Source: Streptomyces poonensis
GTDB taxonomy: Bacteria > Actinomycetota > Actinomycetes > Streptomycetales > Streptomycetaceae
DNA: 64,000 nucleotides
Assembly (NCBI RefSeq): GCF_014650915.1
Contig: NZ_BMVW01000003.1
Coordinates: forward strand, 471,384 to 535,383
Direction of reading: 5' to 3'
The position numbers and the translations under genes are program-made. Below the pieces are notes generated by a model that searched no databases, was not told the origin of the DNA, and saw nothing but the letters and a program-made list of their open reading frames with translations. Of the stretch, positions 34,978-44,116 are shown piece by piece (the stretch's first letter is position 1; each line of letters starts with the position of its first letter).

Positions 34978-35803
34978 ACTGCTCCTCCACAGCGGCCGAG
35001 ACGACCGTGGTGACTGTCTTGAACGTACGGATGCCCTCGTACATGTCCGGGCTGGTGTAGGCCACTTTGCGCTCGCCGATGCGGTCCACGCCCGGGACGA
35101 CGGTGGCGGCCATCGCGAGGTGCTCGGCGTCGAACTCGAGCGCGACGGTGTGCGGCCCCGCCCGGACCGGTGTGCGGCGCACCGCGAGCGCCGCCGCGTC
35201 CCTGGCCGCCGCGCGGATCTCGGCGGCGGTCCTGGCGGGTGGCCGGCACACCGCCGCGTAGCGGGACACATGGTCCTTGACCGCGACCTTGAGCGCCTCG
35301 GGGGCGTAGCCGAGGGCGTCCTCGCAGGCCACGTCGTCGCCGGTGACGAGGACGACCGGGACGCCGTACTCAGCGACGACATGGGCGTTGAGCAGGCCCT
35401 CGCTGGCCCGTGTGTCGTTCAGCCACACCCCGGTGATGGAGTTGGCCAGGTAGGTGTGCGCGAGGACGCCCTCCATGCCGGCGCCCGCGTGGTAGCCGAC
35501 GAACGCGACCCCGTCCACGTCCCCGTGCTGCACGCCCTCCACCATGGACAGCGCCTTGTGGCGGCCGGTGAGCATCTCGGCCCGCTCGTCGAGGCGCTCC
35601 AGGAGCAGGTTGCGCATGGTCCAGTGCGCCTCGTTGATCAGCACCTCGTCGGCTCCGCCGTCGAGGAAGCCGAGCACCGCGGCGTTCACGTCGGAGGTGA
35701 ACATGGACCGGCACCGCTCCCACTGCGGGGTGCCCGGCAGCACGTCGGCGGGCCATGTCACCCCCGTGGCGCCCTCCATGTCGGCGCTGATGAGGATCTT
35801 CAT
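34970..35803 (-). CDS. dppA: M55 family D-aminopeptidase DppA
   Basis: This 277-residue protein matches Bacillus DppA residue by residue at key sites: D8 and E10 (ISADMEG), H60 (INEAHW), H105, nucleophile-like H116 (LAHTY) and E135. The family releases N-terminal D-amino acids from D-Ala-D-Ala-type peptides, zinc-dependently. It is the first gene of the peptidase operon. There is no Shine-Dalgarno; TACGGT at -12 to -7 before the MKILISADM start supports a leaderless mRNA and argues against the longer start nine codons earlier. Confidence 0.9.
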   Translation of the reverse strand: MKILISADMEGATGVTWPADVLPGTPQWERCRSMFTSDVNAAVLGFLDGGADEVLINEAHWTMRNLLLERLDERAEMLTGRHKALSMVEGVQHGDVDGVAFVGYHAGAGMEGVLAHTYLANSITGVWLNDTRASEGLLNAHVVAEYGVPVVLVTGDDVACEDALGYAPEALKVAVKDHVSRYAAVCRPPARTAAEIRAAARDAAALAVRRTPVRAGPHTVALEFDAEHLAMAATVVPGVDRIGERKVAYTSPDMYEGIRTFKTVTTVVSAAVEEQYG

Positions 35804-35928
35804 GCCAGCACCGTACGCGCCCTCGGCCATCCGCGCTCAGGCCTGTGGAAAACTCTCACTTCGCCGGGCCGGCAGCGTGCGTCCGTTCGAGCCACGTGCT
35901 CGTGCACCGGCTCGTGCGACCCCGTTCC

Positions 35929-36657
35929 TCACCCCTCCGCGCGGCCCGCGACCAGCCACTTCGACGGCAGTTCGATAAGGGTCCCGTCGGCGGTGTGCTC
36001 CGTGGTGGCGAGGGGCAGTTCACCGCTCGCGAGGACCGTGAGGCCGGCCCTGCGCAGGAAGACGGGAACGGCGTCGTCGGCGACCTCGCCCGGTGCGATG
36101 CCGTGCCGCAGGACGGGGGCCAGCTTGGCCGGCGGCCCGTCGCTGCCCCGGGCCAGGCCCAGCAGCAGCGGGCGGGCGGCCTCGGTGAGCTCCACCAGGA
36201 AGGCCCGGCCCCGCTCCCCCACCAGGGTGGCCAGGGCGTCGACGAGCGGCTGCCGGTCCTCGGGCTCGCACTGGTGCAGCACGCCCCGCATGTAGACGTT
36301 GGCGTCGCCGAGTTCCGCGTGCAGCGCCTGGACCTGTGCCGTCTCCGCCGCGTCGAGCAGCCGGTACGCGGCCCGTCCCGCGGGGTCGGCGCGCCGGGCG
36401 TGGTCGAGGGCGGCGGCCGACAGATCGACGCCCACGACGCGCGGACAGCGGTCCGCCAGATACCGGGTCTGCGTTCCGTTGCCGCAGCCGAGATCCACGA
36501 CCGGCAGTCCGGGGTGGGCGAGATACGGCTCGAAGAGGGCGAGGTGGATGCCCGCGGTCGCCCTGGGCTCCGTGTCCCAGAAAACGGCCCCTTCTTCCTC
36601 GGGGGCCTCGCTCCAGAAGCCCTCCCACGCCTGCCTGTACCGACTGGTGACGCTCAT
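35929..36657 (-). CDS. Class I SAM-dependent methyltransferase
   Basis: This 242-residue protein has motif I PVVDLGCGNGTQTRYLA (about 52-68), motif II VVGVDLSAAALDHAR (about 74-88) and YMRGVLHQCEPEDRQ. The N-terminus has a WEGFWSEAPEE lead-in typical of small-molecule methyltransferases. The substrate is unknown. The ATG is preceded by GGGGAG five bases upstream. A TTGTCG-N17-TACACC promoter lies about 55 bases further up. Confidence 0.82.
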   Translation of the reverse strand: MSVTSRYRQAWEGFWSEAPEEEGAVFWDTEPRATAGIHLALFEPYLAHPGLPVVDLGCGNGTQTRYLADRCPRVVGVDLSAAALDHARRADPAGRAAYRLLDAAETAQVQALHAELGDANVYMRGVLHQCEPEDRQPLVDALATLVGERGRAFLVELTEAARPLLLGLARGSDGPPAKLAPVLRHGIAPGEVADDAVPVFLRRAGLTVLASGELPLATTEHTADGTLIELPSKWLVAGRAEG

Positions 36658-36709
36658 ACCTACTCCCCAGGGTGCGCGCGGCCCATCGAAGGCGGTGGAC
36701 CGGACCACG

Positions 36710-36738
36710 GGTGTATCGCGCCGGACAGGGAGCGACAA
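36710..36738 (-). promoter_or_regulatory. Candidate vegetative promoter of the methyltransferase
   Basis: On the minus strand TTGTCG (36738-36733), a 17-base spacer and TACACC (36715-36710) fit a sigma-70/HrdB-type promoter with moderate matches. The start site would be near 36703. Confidence 0.4.
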
Positions 36739-36843
36739 GCACAGTGCGGCTTCCTTTACGCCCCGTTCCGGGGACGCACGCCGTCGAGCGCCCCACGCGC
36801 CCCTCAGGAGGTTCTCGTACGCCCCCGCCCCGGCAGCGTTCCG

Positions 36844-39327
36844 TCAGCGCCGTCGCGGCAGCGTCAGCTCGAACCAGACCGTCTTGCCCACGCTGGTCCG
36901 GCTGGTGCCCCACTCCCGGGCCAGGGTGCTGACCACCCGCAGGCCCCGCCCGGACTCGTCGCCGGGGCCCGCGCCGAGCAGCGTCGGCAGTGTGGGGTCC
37001 TCGTCGTCGACCTCGCACAGCAGTGTGTCGCCGCGTACGAGCCGTAGCTCGATCCGCTGCCCGCGCGCGTGCCGTACGGCGTTGGCGACCAGCTCGCCGA
37101 CCAGCAGCTCGGCGGTGTCCGCGAGCGCCGTAAAACCCCAGACATGGAGCTGTTCGCGGACCGCGGCCCGGGCCCGGCCGACCTCCGCCGGGTAGTGGGT
37201 GAACACCCACTCGGCGACGTCCTCGGGTTCGATGCCGTTGAGGCGGGCCAGCAGCAGGGCCACGTCGTCCTTGCGTCCGCCCCGGGTGTTGAGGGCGCGG
37301 ATGATCGTGTCGCAGGCGTCGTCCATGGACGCGGCCGGATGGGCGGCGGACTCGCAGAGCGTGGCGAGGCCGACACCGATGTCCTCGCCGCGCACCTCGA
37401 CCAGCCCGTCGGTGCACATCACGAGGCGGTCGCCGGGCTCCATGCGCACGCGTACCGCCTCGAACGCGACGCCGCCGACCCCGATGGGCGCACCCGTGGG
37501 CAGCTCCAGCAGCTCGCTGCGGCCGTCCCGCGCCCGTACCAGCACGGGAGGGATGTGGCCCGCGTTGGCGAGGTGCAGCTCGCCGGCGATCGGGTCGTAG
37601 ACGGCGTACAGACAGGTCGCGAGATAGTGCTCGCCGAGGCGCTGGGCGAGGTCGTCGAGGTTGCGCAGGAGCTGCGCCGGCGGCAGGTCGAGCGCGGCCA
37701 TCGTCTGCACCGCGGTGCGCAACTGCCCCATCATCGCCGCGGAGTTGAGTCCGTGTCCCATGACGTCACCGACGACGAGGGCGGTGCGGGCACCGGGCAG
37801 CTTGACCGAGTCGAACCAGTCACCGCCGACCCGGCCGAGCAGCGTGCCGGGCAGATAGCGGGTGGCGATGTCACAGCCCGCGCGGCGCGCCGGGATGTGC
37901 GGCAGCATGCTGTCCTGGAGTGTCTCGGCGACGCTCTCCTGGTACGTGTACATGCGCGCGTTGTCGAGGACGAGGCCCGCGCGTGCGGCGAGTTCGGCGC
38001 CCGTGACCCGGTCCATGTCGTTGAACTCGGCCCGCTCCGGGTGCCGCAGCAGGATCATGAAGCCGAGGACCACGTCGCGCGCCTTGAGGGGCACCACCAG
38101 CATGGAGCGGTGGGTGATCAGCGGCCGGATGTCCCGCTTCTCGAACTGGGCGGCGATCGCGTGACCCATCTGCTCGCTGATGCGCGGCACGAGGACGGGC
38201 TCGCCGCTGGTCATGCACTGGAAGAACGGCGTGTGCGCGGGGAACGGCATGGCCTCGCCGACCGGCACGACGTCGTCCCAGCGGCCCGGCTCGTCCGTGT
38301 GCTCGACGGCGACGCGGTGCCACAGGGTGGTGGTGTCGGGCACGCCCTCGGGGAACCCCTCGCCGGCGACGACCTGTTCGCGCAGATAGGTGCCCGCGAC
38401 GTCCGTGAAGCGGGGCACGACGGCCTTGCTGACCTCGACGATGGTCCTGGAGAGGTCGAGGGAGGTGCCGATGCGCGAGCTGACCTCGTTCAGGAACTCG
38501 AGACGTTCGCGCACGGCGGCGTACTCGAGGTCCTCGGCCTCGTCGCGCAGCTCCTCCGGTACGGGCAGGCCCTCGGCGACGGCGCGGGCGGCCCGCTCGC
38601 GGCGTGCCCGGCGCTCCGCCCTGCGCGCAACGCCCCAGTCGGGAGTGACGGGCACCCGGTCCTGCTGGCTGAACTCCAGGACGGGATAGCCGAGTTCGAG
38701 GACCTGCGCGACGATGCGGGCGCTCTCGTCGACGCTCATGCTCGGCAGGATCTCGGGGAGGCGGCGGGCGAGGTCCTCCGCGCCGGGGAAGTCGGTGTAC
38801 AGGGCGAAGCCGGGAGCGATCCGCTCGACGCCGGTGCCCTCGGCGCCCCCGGCCTCCGCCGCGCCCTCGTCGTGCCGCAGCGCGCCCGCGTCGGCGGCGA
38901 GGACGAGCAGCCGCCCCTGTCCGGGGCCGACGAGGGGGTACGCCCACCAGAGCACGTCGACACGGCCCCGGTCCACCGTGATCCGGGCCCGTCCGGCGGC
39001 CGGGTAGGACAGCCGGCCCGCCAGGGAGGTCTCCAGTCCGGGGCCGAGTCCGTCCAGGTCGGCGTACGTCCCGTAGGGCGCGTCGTCGTTCTCGGTGTTC
39101 TCGGGCAGTGCGCCGGACACGGGCAGCAGGTCCACCGCGGTACGGCCCACGGCGTCCTCCTTGGCGGCGCCGAACAGCCGCCGCGCGCCGCTGCTCCAGT
39201 GCGAGACGAGGCCGTCGCGGTCGACCACGACCACGGCCAGGGGAACACGGCCGGCGGTGTGCTCCACCGCCGGTTCCCCTCCGGCCGCCTGGCCGGGAGG
39301 TGCGCCGCTGCCTGCGCCACGGTCCAT
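36844..39327 (-). CDS. PAS-GAF-PP2C (SpoIIE) phosphatase with HATPase domain
   Basis: This 827-residue signalling protein has a PAS domain (about 25-140; VPLAVVVVDRDGLVSHWS) and a GAF domain (about 270-440). A SpoIIE/RsbU-type PP2C phosphatase follows (about 455-680; metal sites in GGDWFDSV, CTDGLVEVRG and GGRKDDVALLLARL). An RsbW-like HATPase is C-terminal (about 700-825; ELVANAVRHA and GRGLRVVSTL). The combination of kinase and phosphatase of the partner-switching type allows control of anti-sigma antagonists. No antagonist or sigma gene adjoins it; the SigB-type factor is 32 kb away. GAGGAG precedes the ATG. Confidence 0.9.
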   Translation of the reverse strand: MDRGAGSGAPPGQAAGGEPAVEHTAGRVPLAVVVVDRDGLVSHWSSGARRLFGAAKEDAVGRTAVDLLPVSGALPENTENDDAPYGTYADLDGLGPGLETSLAGRLSYPAAGRARITVDRGRVDVLWWAYPLVGPGQGRLLVLAADAGALRHDEGAAEAGGAEGTGVERIAPGFALYTDFPGAEDLARRLPEILPSMSVDESARIVAQVLELGYPVLEFSQQDRVPVTPDWGVARRAERRARRERAARAVAEGLPVPEELRDEAEDLEYAAVRERLEFLNEVSSRIGTSLDLSRTIVEVSKAVVPRFTDVAGTYLREQVVAGEGFPEGVPDTTTLWHRVAVEHTDEPGRWDDVVPVGEAMPFPAHTPFFQCMTSGEPVLVPRISEQMGHAIAAQFEKRDIRPLITHRSMLVVPLKARDVVLGFMILLRHPERAEFNDMDRVTGAELAARAGLVLDNARMYTYQESVAETLQDSMLPHIPARRAGCDIATRYLPGTLLGRVGGDWFDSVKLPGARTALVVGDVMGHGLNSAAMMGQLRTAVQTMAALDLPPAQLLRNLDDLAQRLGEHYLATCLYAVYDPIAGELHLANAGHIPPVLVRARDGRSELLELPTGAPIGVGGVAFEAVRVRMEPGDRLVMCTDGLVEVRGEDIGVGLATLCESAAHPAASMDDACDTIIRALNTRGGRKDDVALLLARLNGIEPEDVAEWVFTHYPAEVGRARAAVREQLHVWGFTALADTAELLVGELVANAVRHARGQRIELRLVRGDTLLCEVDDEDPTLPTLLGAGPGDESGRGLRVVSTLAREWGTSRTSVGKTVWFELTLPRRR

Positions 39328-39571
39328 GGCCCCGGCCCTCTCTCCTCACGGTTTCGTGGGATGTGCGCCGTCTTCTCGGCGAGATGTGTGCCGCAAGTCA
39401 CCACCGTACGGCGGCGTACGGTCGCGATGTGGGGCAACGGTCGAATTCGGCTCCCGGGTCGCCTCCGGCGCGCTCTCACCGGCGCGTCCCTCCGCCGGAC
39501 GCGCCCCCTCCGCGTATGCTCCCGGCCCTGCCCTGGCCTTCCTCGCCGGCCTCACGCGCCGGCCTCACTCG

Positions 39572-41947
39572 TCAGCCTTCCTCGTCGTCGTGCCCCAGGT
39601 GCATGTCCCTCTCCGCTCCGCTGCCGCCCGCGACCTCGAGAACCGTGGCGGCGGGCGGGTAGCCGCAGGCGACGAGGGTGTACTCGCCGGCGGCGAGGTC
39701 GGCGAAGCAGTAGGTGCCGTCGGGGCCCGTGACCAGGGTGCCGACAACGTTGCCCGCGGTGTCGAGCAGGGTGACGCGGGCAGCGTCGACGGGCCGACCG
39801 GCGCCGGCGCGGACCGTGCCCCGCAGCACCTCGCCGCCCGCGAGTTCGATGTTCTGGTGGATCTCGCGCGCGGGGCGGACGGTGACGGGGAGGGCGGCCG
39901 GGCGGAAGGTGTGCGCGGCCGCGGTGAGGGTGTACTCGCCCGCTGGGAGGTCCGTGACGGCGTAGCCGCCCTCCGGTCCGCTGCGGGTGGTGGCGACGAT
40001 CTGTCCCTGGACGTCGGTGACCGTGACGGCGGCGTCCGGCAGGGGGTTCCCGTCGGCGGTGGCGACGCGTCCGATGAGCCGTCCGGTGCCGCCGAGCACC
40101 ATGTCGACGTCCACGGGGCCCTTGCCCACGGTGACGGTCACCGCCTGCGGCTGGTGGCCGTCGGCCGCGGCGATGAGCACGTACGCCCCCGGGCCGGGTG
40201 CGGTGAGCGCGTACCGGCCGTCCTCGCCGCCGGTGCCCCGCCCGGTCTGCTGTCCCGTCACGTCGAGGAGGGTCAGCGCGGCTCGTGCCACGGCCATGCC
40301 GTCGTGGCGCCGCACGGTGCCGCGCACGGTCGGCTCGCCGGTGTGCGGGGAGCGCGTCGGCGGGACCGGTGGGGACTCGGGAACGCTGTCGGACACCAGT
40401 GGTCTGCCCTTGAGGAAGGTGAGGAGGACGAAGGCGAGGAGGAGGCCGAGGACGAGCACCGGCACGAGCTGACCGAAGACGCCCGGGACGGCCTCGGCGT
40501 ACGCCCCGGTGTACTCGTCGCGCAGCACCGCGGGCAGGGCGTGCACGGCCTCGGGGCCGAGGGCGGCGGGGTCCGGCCAGCCGTCGCCCGCGCGCGGGGG
40601 CAGGCGGTCGGCGAGCCGGCCGGCGAGGAGCGCGCCGAAGAGGGCCACGCCGACGCTGCCGCCGAGGTGCCGGGCCCAGTCGCCCGCCCCGGTCGCGATG
40701 CCGGCGTCGGCCGGGCGCACCGCGTTCTGCACGGCGAGCACCAGGACGGGCATCACCGTGCCGATGCCGGCGCCGAGGACGGCCGTCCCGATGGCGAAGT
40801 ACAGCGGGGGCGTGTCCGCCTCCAGGCGGGCGAGGAGCCACATGCCCACGGCGGCGACAGCGGTGCCGAGGACGGGGTACGTCCGGTAGTGCCCGGTACG
40901 GCTGACGAGCTCACCGGCGAGGACGGACGCGCCGACGATGCCGGCCGTCATCGGCAGCATGAACAGCCCGGACGCGGTCGCCGACATCCCGCCGGCCATC
41001 TGCAGGTGGAGCGGCAGGTAGCCGCAGGCGGCGAAGAGCGCGACGCCGGTCGTGCAGCCCACCGCCCAGGTGACGGTGACGACCGGGTCCCTGAACAGCC
41101 GGAGCGGGATCAGGGGGTCGGCCGCGCGGTGCTCGGTGAGCAGGAAGAGGGCGGTCGCGGCCAGGGCCGAGGCGGCGAGCCCCAGGACGACGGGCGAGTT
41201 CCAGGCGTACGCGGTGCCGCCCCATCCGGCGAGCAGCACCAGGGAGGCCGACGCGGCGGTGAGGAGCAGGGCCCCGAGGACGTCGGGGCGCGCCTTCGGG
41301 CGGTTCTTCGGCGGCTTGGGCACCAGGGCGACGGCGGCGAGGGTGATCAGCCCGAAGGGGATGTTGAGGAGGAAGCACCATCTCCAGGAGAGGTGGTCCG
41401 TGAGCAGGCCTCCCAGGAGGGGTCCGGCGAGGGAGGCGAGGCCGAAGACGGCGCCGATCGCTCCCAGGAAGCGGCCGCGCCTCCCGGCCGGCGCGATGTC
41501 GGCGGCGATCATCTGCACGCCGGTCAGGAGTCCGCCGGCGCCCAGGCCCTGGAGCGCGCGGAAGACGACGAGCTGGTCCATGGTGCGCGACCAGCCGGCG
41601 AGCGCCGAGCCGGCGATGAAGACGGCGAGCGCGAACCGGAACACGGTCCTGTACCCGTAGCGGTCGCCGAGCCTGCCGTGGACCGGCAGGCCGACGGCGG
41701 TGGCGAGCAGCGGGGCGGCGATCGCCCAGGACATCCGGTCCATGCCGTCCAGCTCGCCGGCGATCCGCGGCAGCGCGGTGGCCACGGCCAGCGGCTCCAG
41801 CGCGGCGAGCAGCAGCGTGAGCAGGAGCCCGAGGAGAACCAGCCGCGCCCGCCGGGGGCCGAGCGGCAACGGCGCGGGTTCGGGCGGCTCGCGGTCCGGT
41901 GGAGGCGCGGTGGCCGGTTCTTCCTGTGCCAGCGTGATCCCGCTCAT
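39572..41947 (-). CDS. MFS transporter with three carboxypeptidase-regulatory-like repeats
   Basis: Residues about 30-500 of this 791-residue protein form a 14-helix EmrB/QacA-type drug:H+ antiporter (first helix LVLLGLLLTLLLAALEPLAVATALP; motif A HGRLGDRYGYR; motif C GPLLGGLLTD). After the last helix (LVLGLLLAFVLLTFL), about residues 525-790 hold three roughly 80-residue beta-sandwich repeats of the carboxypeptidase-regulatory/CNA-B type, each with a GxVxxxDGxPVxxAxVTLLD start and a GxYxxTxLxxGxYTLxA segment. The tail is unusual for an MFS pump. The ATG has GGGGAG seven bases upstream; further upstream ATGs lack ribosome sites. The substrate is unknown. Confidence 0.87.
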   Translation of the reverse strand: MSGITLAQEEPATAPPPDREPPEPAPLPLGPRRARLVLLGLLLTLLLAALEPLAVATALPRIAGELDGMDRMSWAIAAPLLATAVGLPVHGRLGDRYGYRTVFRFALAVFIAGSALAGWSRTMDQLVVFRALQGLGAGGLLTGVQMIAADIAPAGRRGRFLGAIGAVFGLASLAGPLLGGLLTDHLSWRWCFLLNIPFGLITLAAVALVPKPPKNRPKARPDVLGALLLTAASASLVLLAGWGGTAYAWNSPVVLGLAASALAATALFLLTEHRAADPLIPLRLFRDPVVTVTWAVGCTTGVALFAACGYLPLHLQMAGGMSATASGLFMLPMTAGIVGASVLAGELVSRTGHYRTYPVLGTAVAAVGMWLLARLEADTPPLYFAIGTAVLGAGIGTVMPVLVLAVQNAVRPADAGIATGAGDWARHLGGSVGVALFGALLAGRLADRLPPRAGDGWPDPAALGPEAVHALPAVLRDEYTGAYAEAVPGVFGQLVPVLVLGLLLAFVLLTFLKGRPLVSDSVPESPPVPPTRSPHTGEPTVRGTVRRHDGMAVARAALTLLDVTGQQTGRGTGGEDGRYALTAPGPGAYVLIAAADGHQPQAVTVTVGKGPVDVDMVLGGTGRLIGRVATADGNPLPDAAVTVTDVQGQIVATTRSGPEGGYAVTDLPAGEYTLTAAAHTFRPAALPVTVRPAREIHQNIELAGGEVLRGTVRAGAGRPVDAARVTLLDTAGNVVGTLVTGPDGTYCFADLAAGEYTLVACGYPPAATVLEVAGGSGAERDMHLGHDDEEG

Positions 41948-42246
41948 GTGCCGCTCCCCTCGTCGCATGCCGGGCGGTTCCCGCGTTACGCGACAACTTC
42001 CGGCAAGCTCCACGAGTTACGGCGAAACGGCGCACGTCACGGCAGATCCACCCGAATCAGTGAGATGGCAACAGGCCCCGGAGCACGGGCTGTTGCCGAT
42101 CACATCGAGCGCGACGGCGCGCGCGGGAGTGCGGAGGGGCACGGAAAGGCGCGGAGGAGCGCGGCGGTCGCCGCGTGGGGCAAGGAGGAAGGGGAGGGCG
42201 GACAAGGCCCGTCCGCCCTCCCCCCTGCCCGCCGGCCCTTCCCCTC

Positions 42247-42690
42247 CTACTTCTCGACCTCGGCGGCGAGGTTGGCGAGGACGGTGTCGTAGATGCGGGC
42301 GAGGCCCTTGGGAGCGAAGGTCTTCTCGAAGAAGCCGCCGATGCCGCCGGCACCGTTCCAGACGGTGACGACGACGACGCGGGACTTGCCCTCTCCGGCC
42401 GGGGTGACCCGCCAGGTGGTGACCATGGAGGAGTTGCGGTCCTTCTCGACGAGCTCGCCGTCGGTCGGCTCGGTGACCTCCAGCAGGCAGTCGCGGACGC
42501 GCTTGCTGGTGGCCTGGAGCTTCCAGTGGACGAGGGTGCCCTCGCCGTCACCGCCCTCGCGGACCTCGTACTCGCTGTAGTGCTCGGGCAGCAGCTTCGC
42601 GCGCGTGCCGCTGTAGTCGGCCAGGGTGTCGAACACCGTGTCCGCGTCCGCGGCGACGATGCGCTCCGTGGTGGCCTCGACCTGTGCCAT
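42247..42690 (-). CDS. SRPBCC family protein
   Basis: This 147-residue single START-like/polyketide cyclase fold begins MAQVEATTERIVAADADTVF, with YEVREGGDGEGTLVHWKL and a terminal long helix (PKGLARIYDTVLANLAAEVEK). It probably binds a hydrophobic ligand; there are no catalytic signatures. GGAGGAAG lies before the ATG. A short inverted repeat GTTGGC-GGAAA-GCCAAC (42721-42737) lies in its leader and could be an operator or a hairpin. Confidence 0.8.
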   Translation of the reverse strand: MAQVEATTERIVAADADTVFDTLADYSGTRAKLLPEHYSEYEVREGGDGEGTLVHWKLQATSKRVRDCLLEVTEPTDGELVEKDRNSSMVTTWRVTPAGEGKSRVVVVTVWNGAGGIGGFFEKTFAPKGLARIYDTVLANLAAEVEK

Positions 42691-42720
42691 CTGCACTTCC
42701 TCCAGCACTTGGTTGCTCGT

Positions 42721-42737
42721 GTTGGCGGAAAGCCAAC
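42721..42737. repeat. Inverted repeat upstream of SRPBCC gene
   Basis: The arms GTTGGC and GCCAAC are six bases with a five-base loop (GGAAA), perfectly complementary. It sits 31 bases before the SRPBCC start codon; role undetermined. Confidence 0.4.
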
Positions 42738-42831
42738 CATCAGGCTGCCGAGCCGCCCAAATCGGGGGCCGGTGACGGACAGCGAAACCACCGCCCAGGG
42801 CAGGTACGGGCGGGACCCTCACACGACGCTC

Positions 42832-42873
42832 GAAAATGAGTTCGCACGATCAAGGGAACACATGTTCTATTCT
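42832..42873 (+). promoter_or_regulatory. LexA-like SOS box and -10 element before the radical-SAM gene
   Basis: GAACACATGTTC (42856-42867) is a perfect palindrome of the actinobacterial SOS-box type (GAAC-N4-GTTC). A second weaker copy, GAAAATGAGTTC (42832-42843), lies 24 bases upstream center to center. TATTCT (42868-42873) abuts the perfect box and would be the -10 element, so LexA binding would block the promoter. Confidence 0.75.
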
Positions 42874-42900
42874 GAGGCCAGTGCTACCGAGGAGGCGCCC

Positions 42901-43947
42901 ATGCGCTGGGACCATCTGGCCGACGACAACCCCGCCACGGCCCGGAACGCCGCGCTGTTCGGCGCGGACGCGGTGGTCAGCCGCACCTTCGACACCCCGG
43001 AGTTCCGCGGCATGACCTTCCACGAGGTCCGGGCGAGATCGATCGTGAACCGGGTTCCGGGCGCCTCCCGCATGCCCTTCGAGTGGACGGTGAACCCGTA
43101 CCGGGGTTGCACACACGCGTGTGTCTACTGTTTCGCGCGCAAGACCCACAGCTATCTCGACCTCGACACGGGCCTCGGCTTCGACTCCCAGATCGTGGTC
43201 AAGGTCAACGCGCCGGAGCTGCTGCGCCACCGGCTCGCCTCCCCGCGCTGGCACGGGGAGCACATCGCGATGGGCACCAACGTCGACTGCTACCAGCGGG
43301 CGGAGGGCCGCTACCGGCTGATGCCGGGCATCATCGCGGCCCTGCGCGACCACGCGAACCCGTTCTCGATCCTGACCAAGGGCACGCTGATCCTGCGCGA
43401 CCTCGATCTGCTCGTGCAGGCCTCCCGGGTCACCGAGGTGGGGATCTCCGTCTCCGTGGGCTTCACCGACCGGGAGCTGTGGCGCACGGTGGAGCCGGGC
43501 ACGCCCGCTCCGGAGCGCCGCCTGGACGTCGTGCGCACCCTCACCGATCACGGCATCGGCTGCGGCGTGCTGATGGCCCCCGTGATCCCGTACCTGAGCG
43601 ACCAGCCGGACCGGCTGCGCGAGACGGTCCGGGCCATCGCTGCCTCCGGCGCCACCTCGGTGACACCCCTGGTGCTGCATCTGCGGCCCGGCGCCCGTGA
43701 GTGGTTCATGGCCTGGCTGGAGCGCCACCATCCGCATCTCGTACGGCGCTACGAGCGGCTGTACGCACAGGGCTCGTACGCCCCGAAGTGGTACCAGCGC
43801 CGGATCACGGGCCAGGTGCACGCGCTGGCCCAGGAGTACGGCATCGGGCCCTGGCGCCCCGGGCTGTCACGCAGGATCCCGGCGCCCGCGCCGGAGACGG
43901 CGGCGGAGGCGGCCGACGCGGCACCCACCCAGCTCACACTGCTCTGA
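42901..43947 (+). CDS. Radical SAM protein, Rv2578c family
   Basis: This 348-residue radical-SAM protein has the iron-sulfur motif CTHACVYC (C70, C74, C77) preceded by EWTVNPYRG, a typical radical-SAM entry, and a barrel with ILTKGTLILRDLDLLV and VGISVSVGFTD. It resembles the mycobacterial Rv2578c group (SPL family-like layout). The reaction is unknown; family members are discussed as DNA-lesion related but unproven. GAGGAGG lies just before the ATG. An SOS-like box immediately upstream makes DNA-damage control likely. Confidence 0.85.
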   Translation: MRWDHLADDNPATARNAALFGADAVVSRTFDTPEFRGMTFHEVRARSIVNRVPGASRMPFEWTVNPYRGCTHACVYCFARKTHSYLDLDTGLGFDSQIVVKVNAPELLRHRLASPRWHGEHIAMGTNVDCYQRAEGRYRLMPGIIAALRDHANPFSILTKGTLILRDLDLLVQASRVTEVGISVSVGFTDRELWRTVEPGTPAPERRLDVVRTLTDHGIGCGVLMAPVIPYLSDQPDRLRETVRAIAASGATSVTPLVLHLRPGAREWFMAWLERHHPHLVRRYERLYAQGSYAPKWYQRRITGQVHALAQEYGIGPWRPGLSRRIPAPAPETAAEAADAAPTQLTLL

Positions 43948-44116
43948 CCGCAGAGCACCGCACCGCACCCGAGTGTCCGGGCGTCCGGACGCTTCTGGCG
44001 GACCAATCGGGTCACGTTCCGGCTCGGCGAGTTCCTGCACAGCCCCCTGCCGGGACGGATGCGACGAGAGCCGTGACGCGCGCGGCTCGGCATTCCTCCG
44101 TCCCGGGAGGCACCCG

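Noticed and set aside
39095..42292. A 1065-codon open frame on the plus strand
   Set aside because: It is antisense to the phosphatase start and the MFS gene; Gly/Glu/Arg-rich, no domain, no Shine-Dalgarno.
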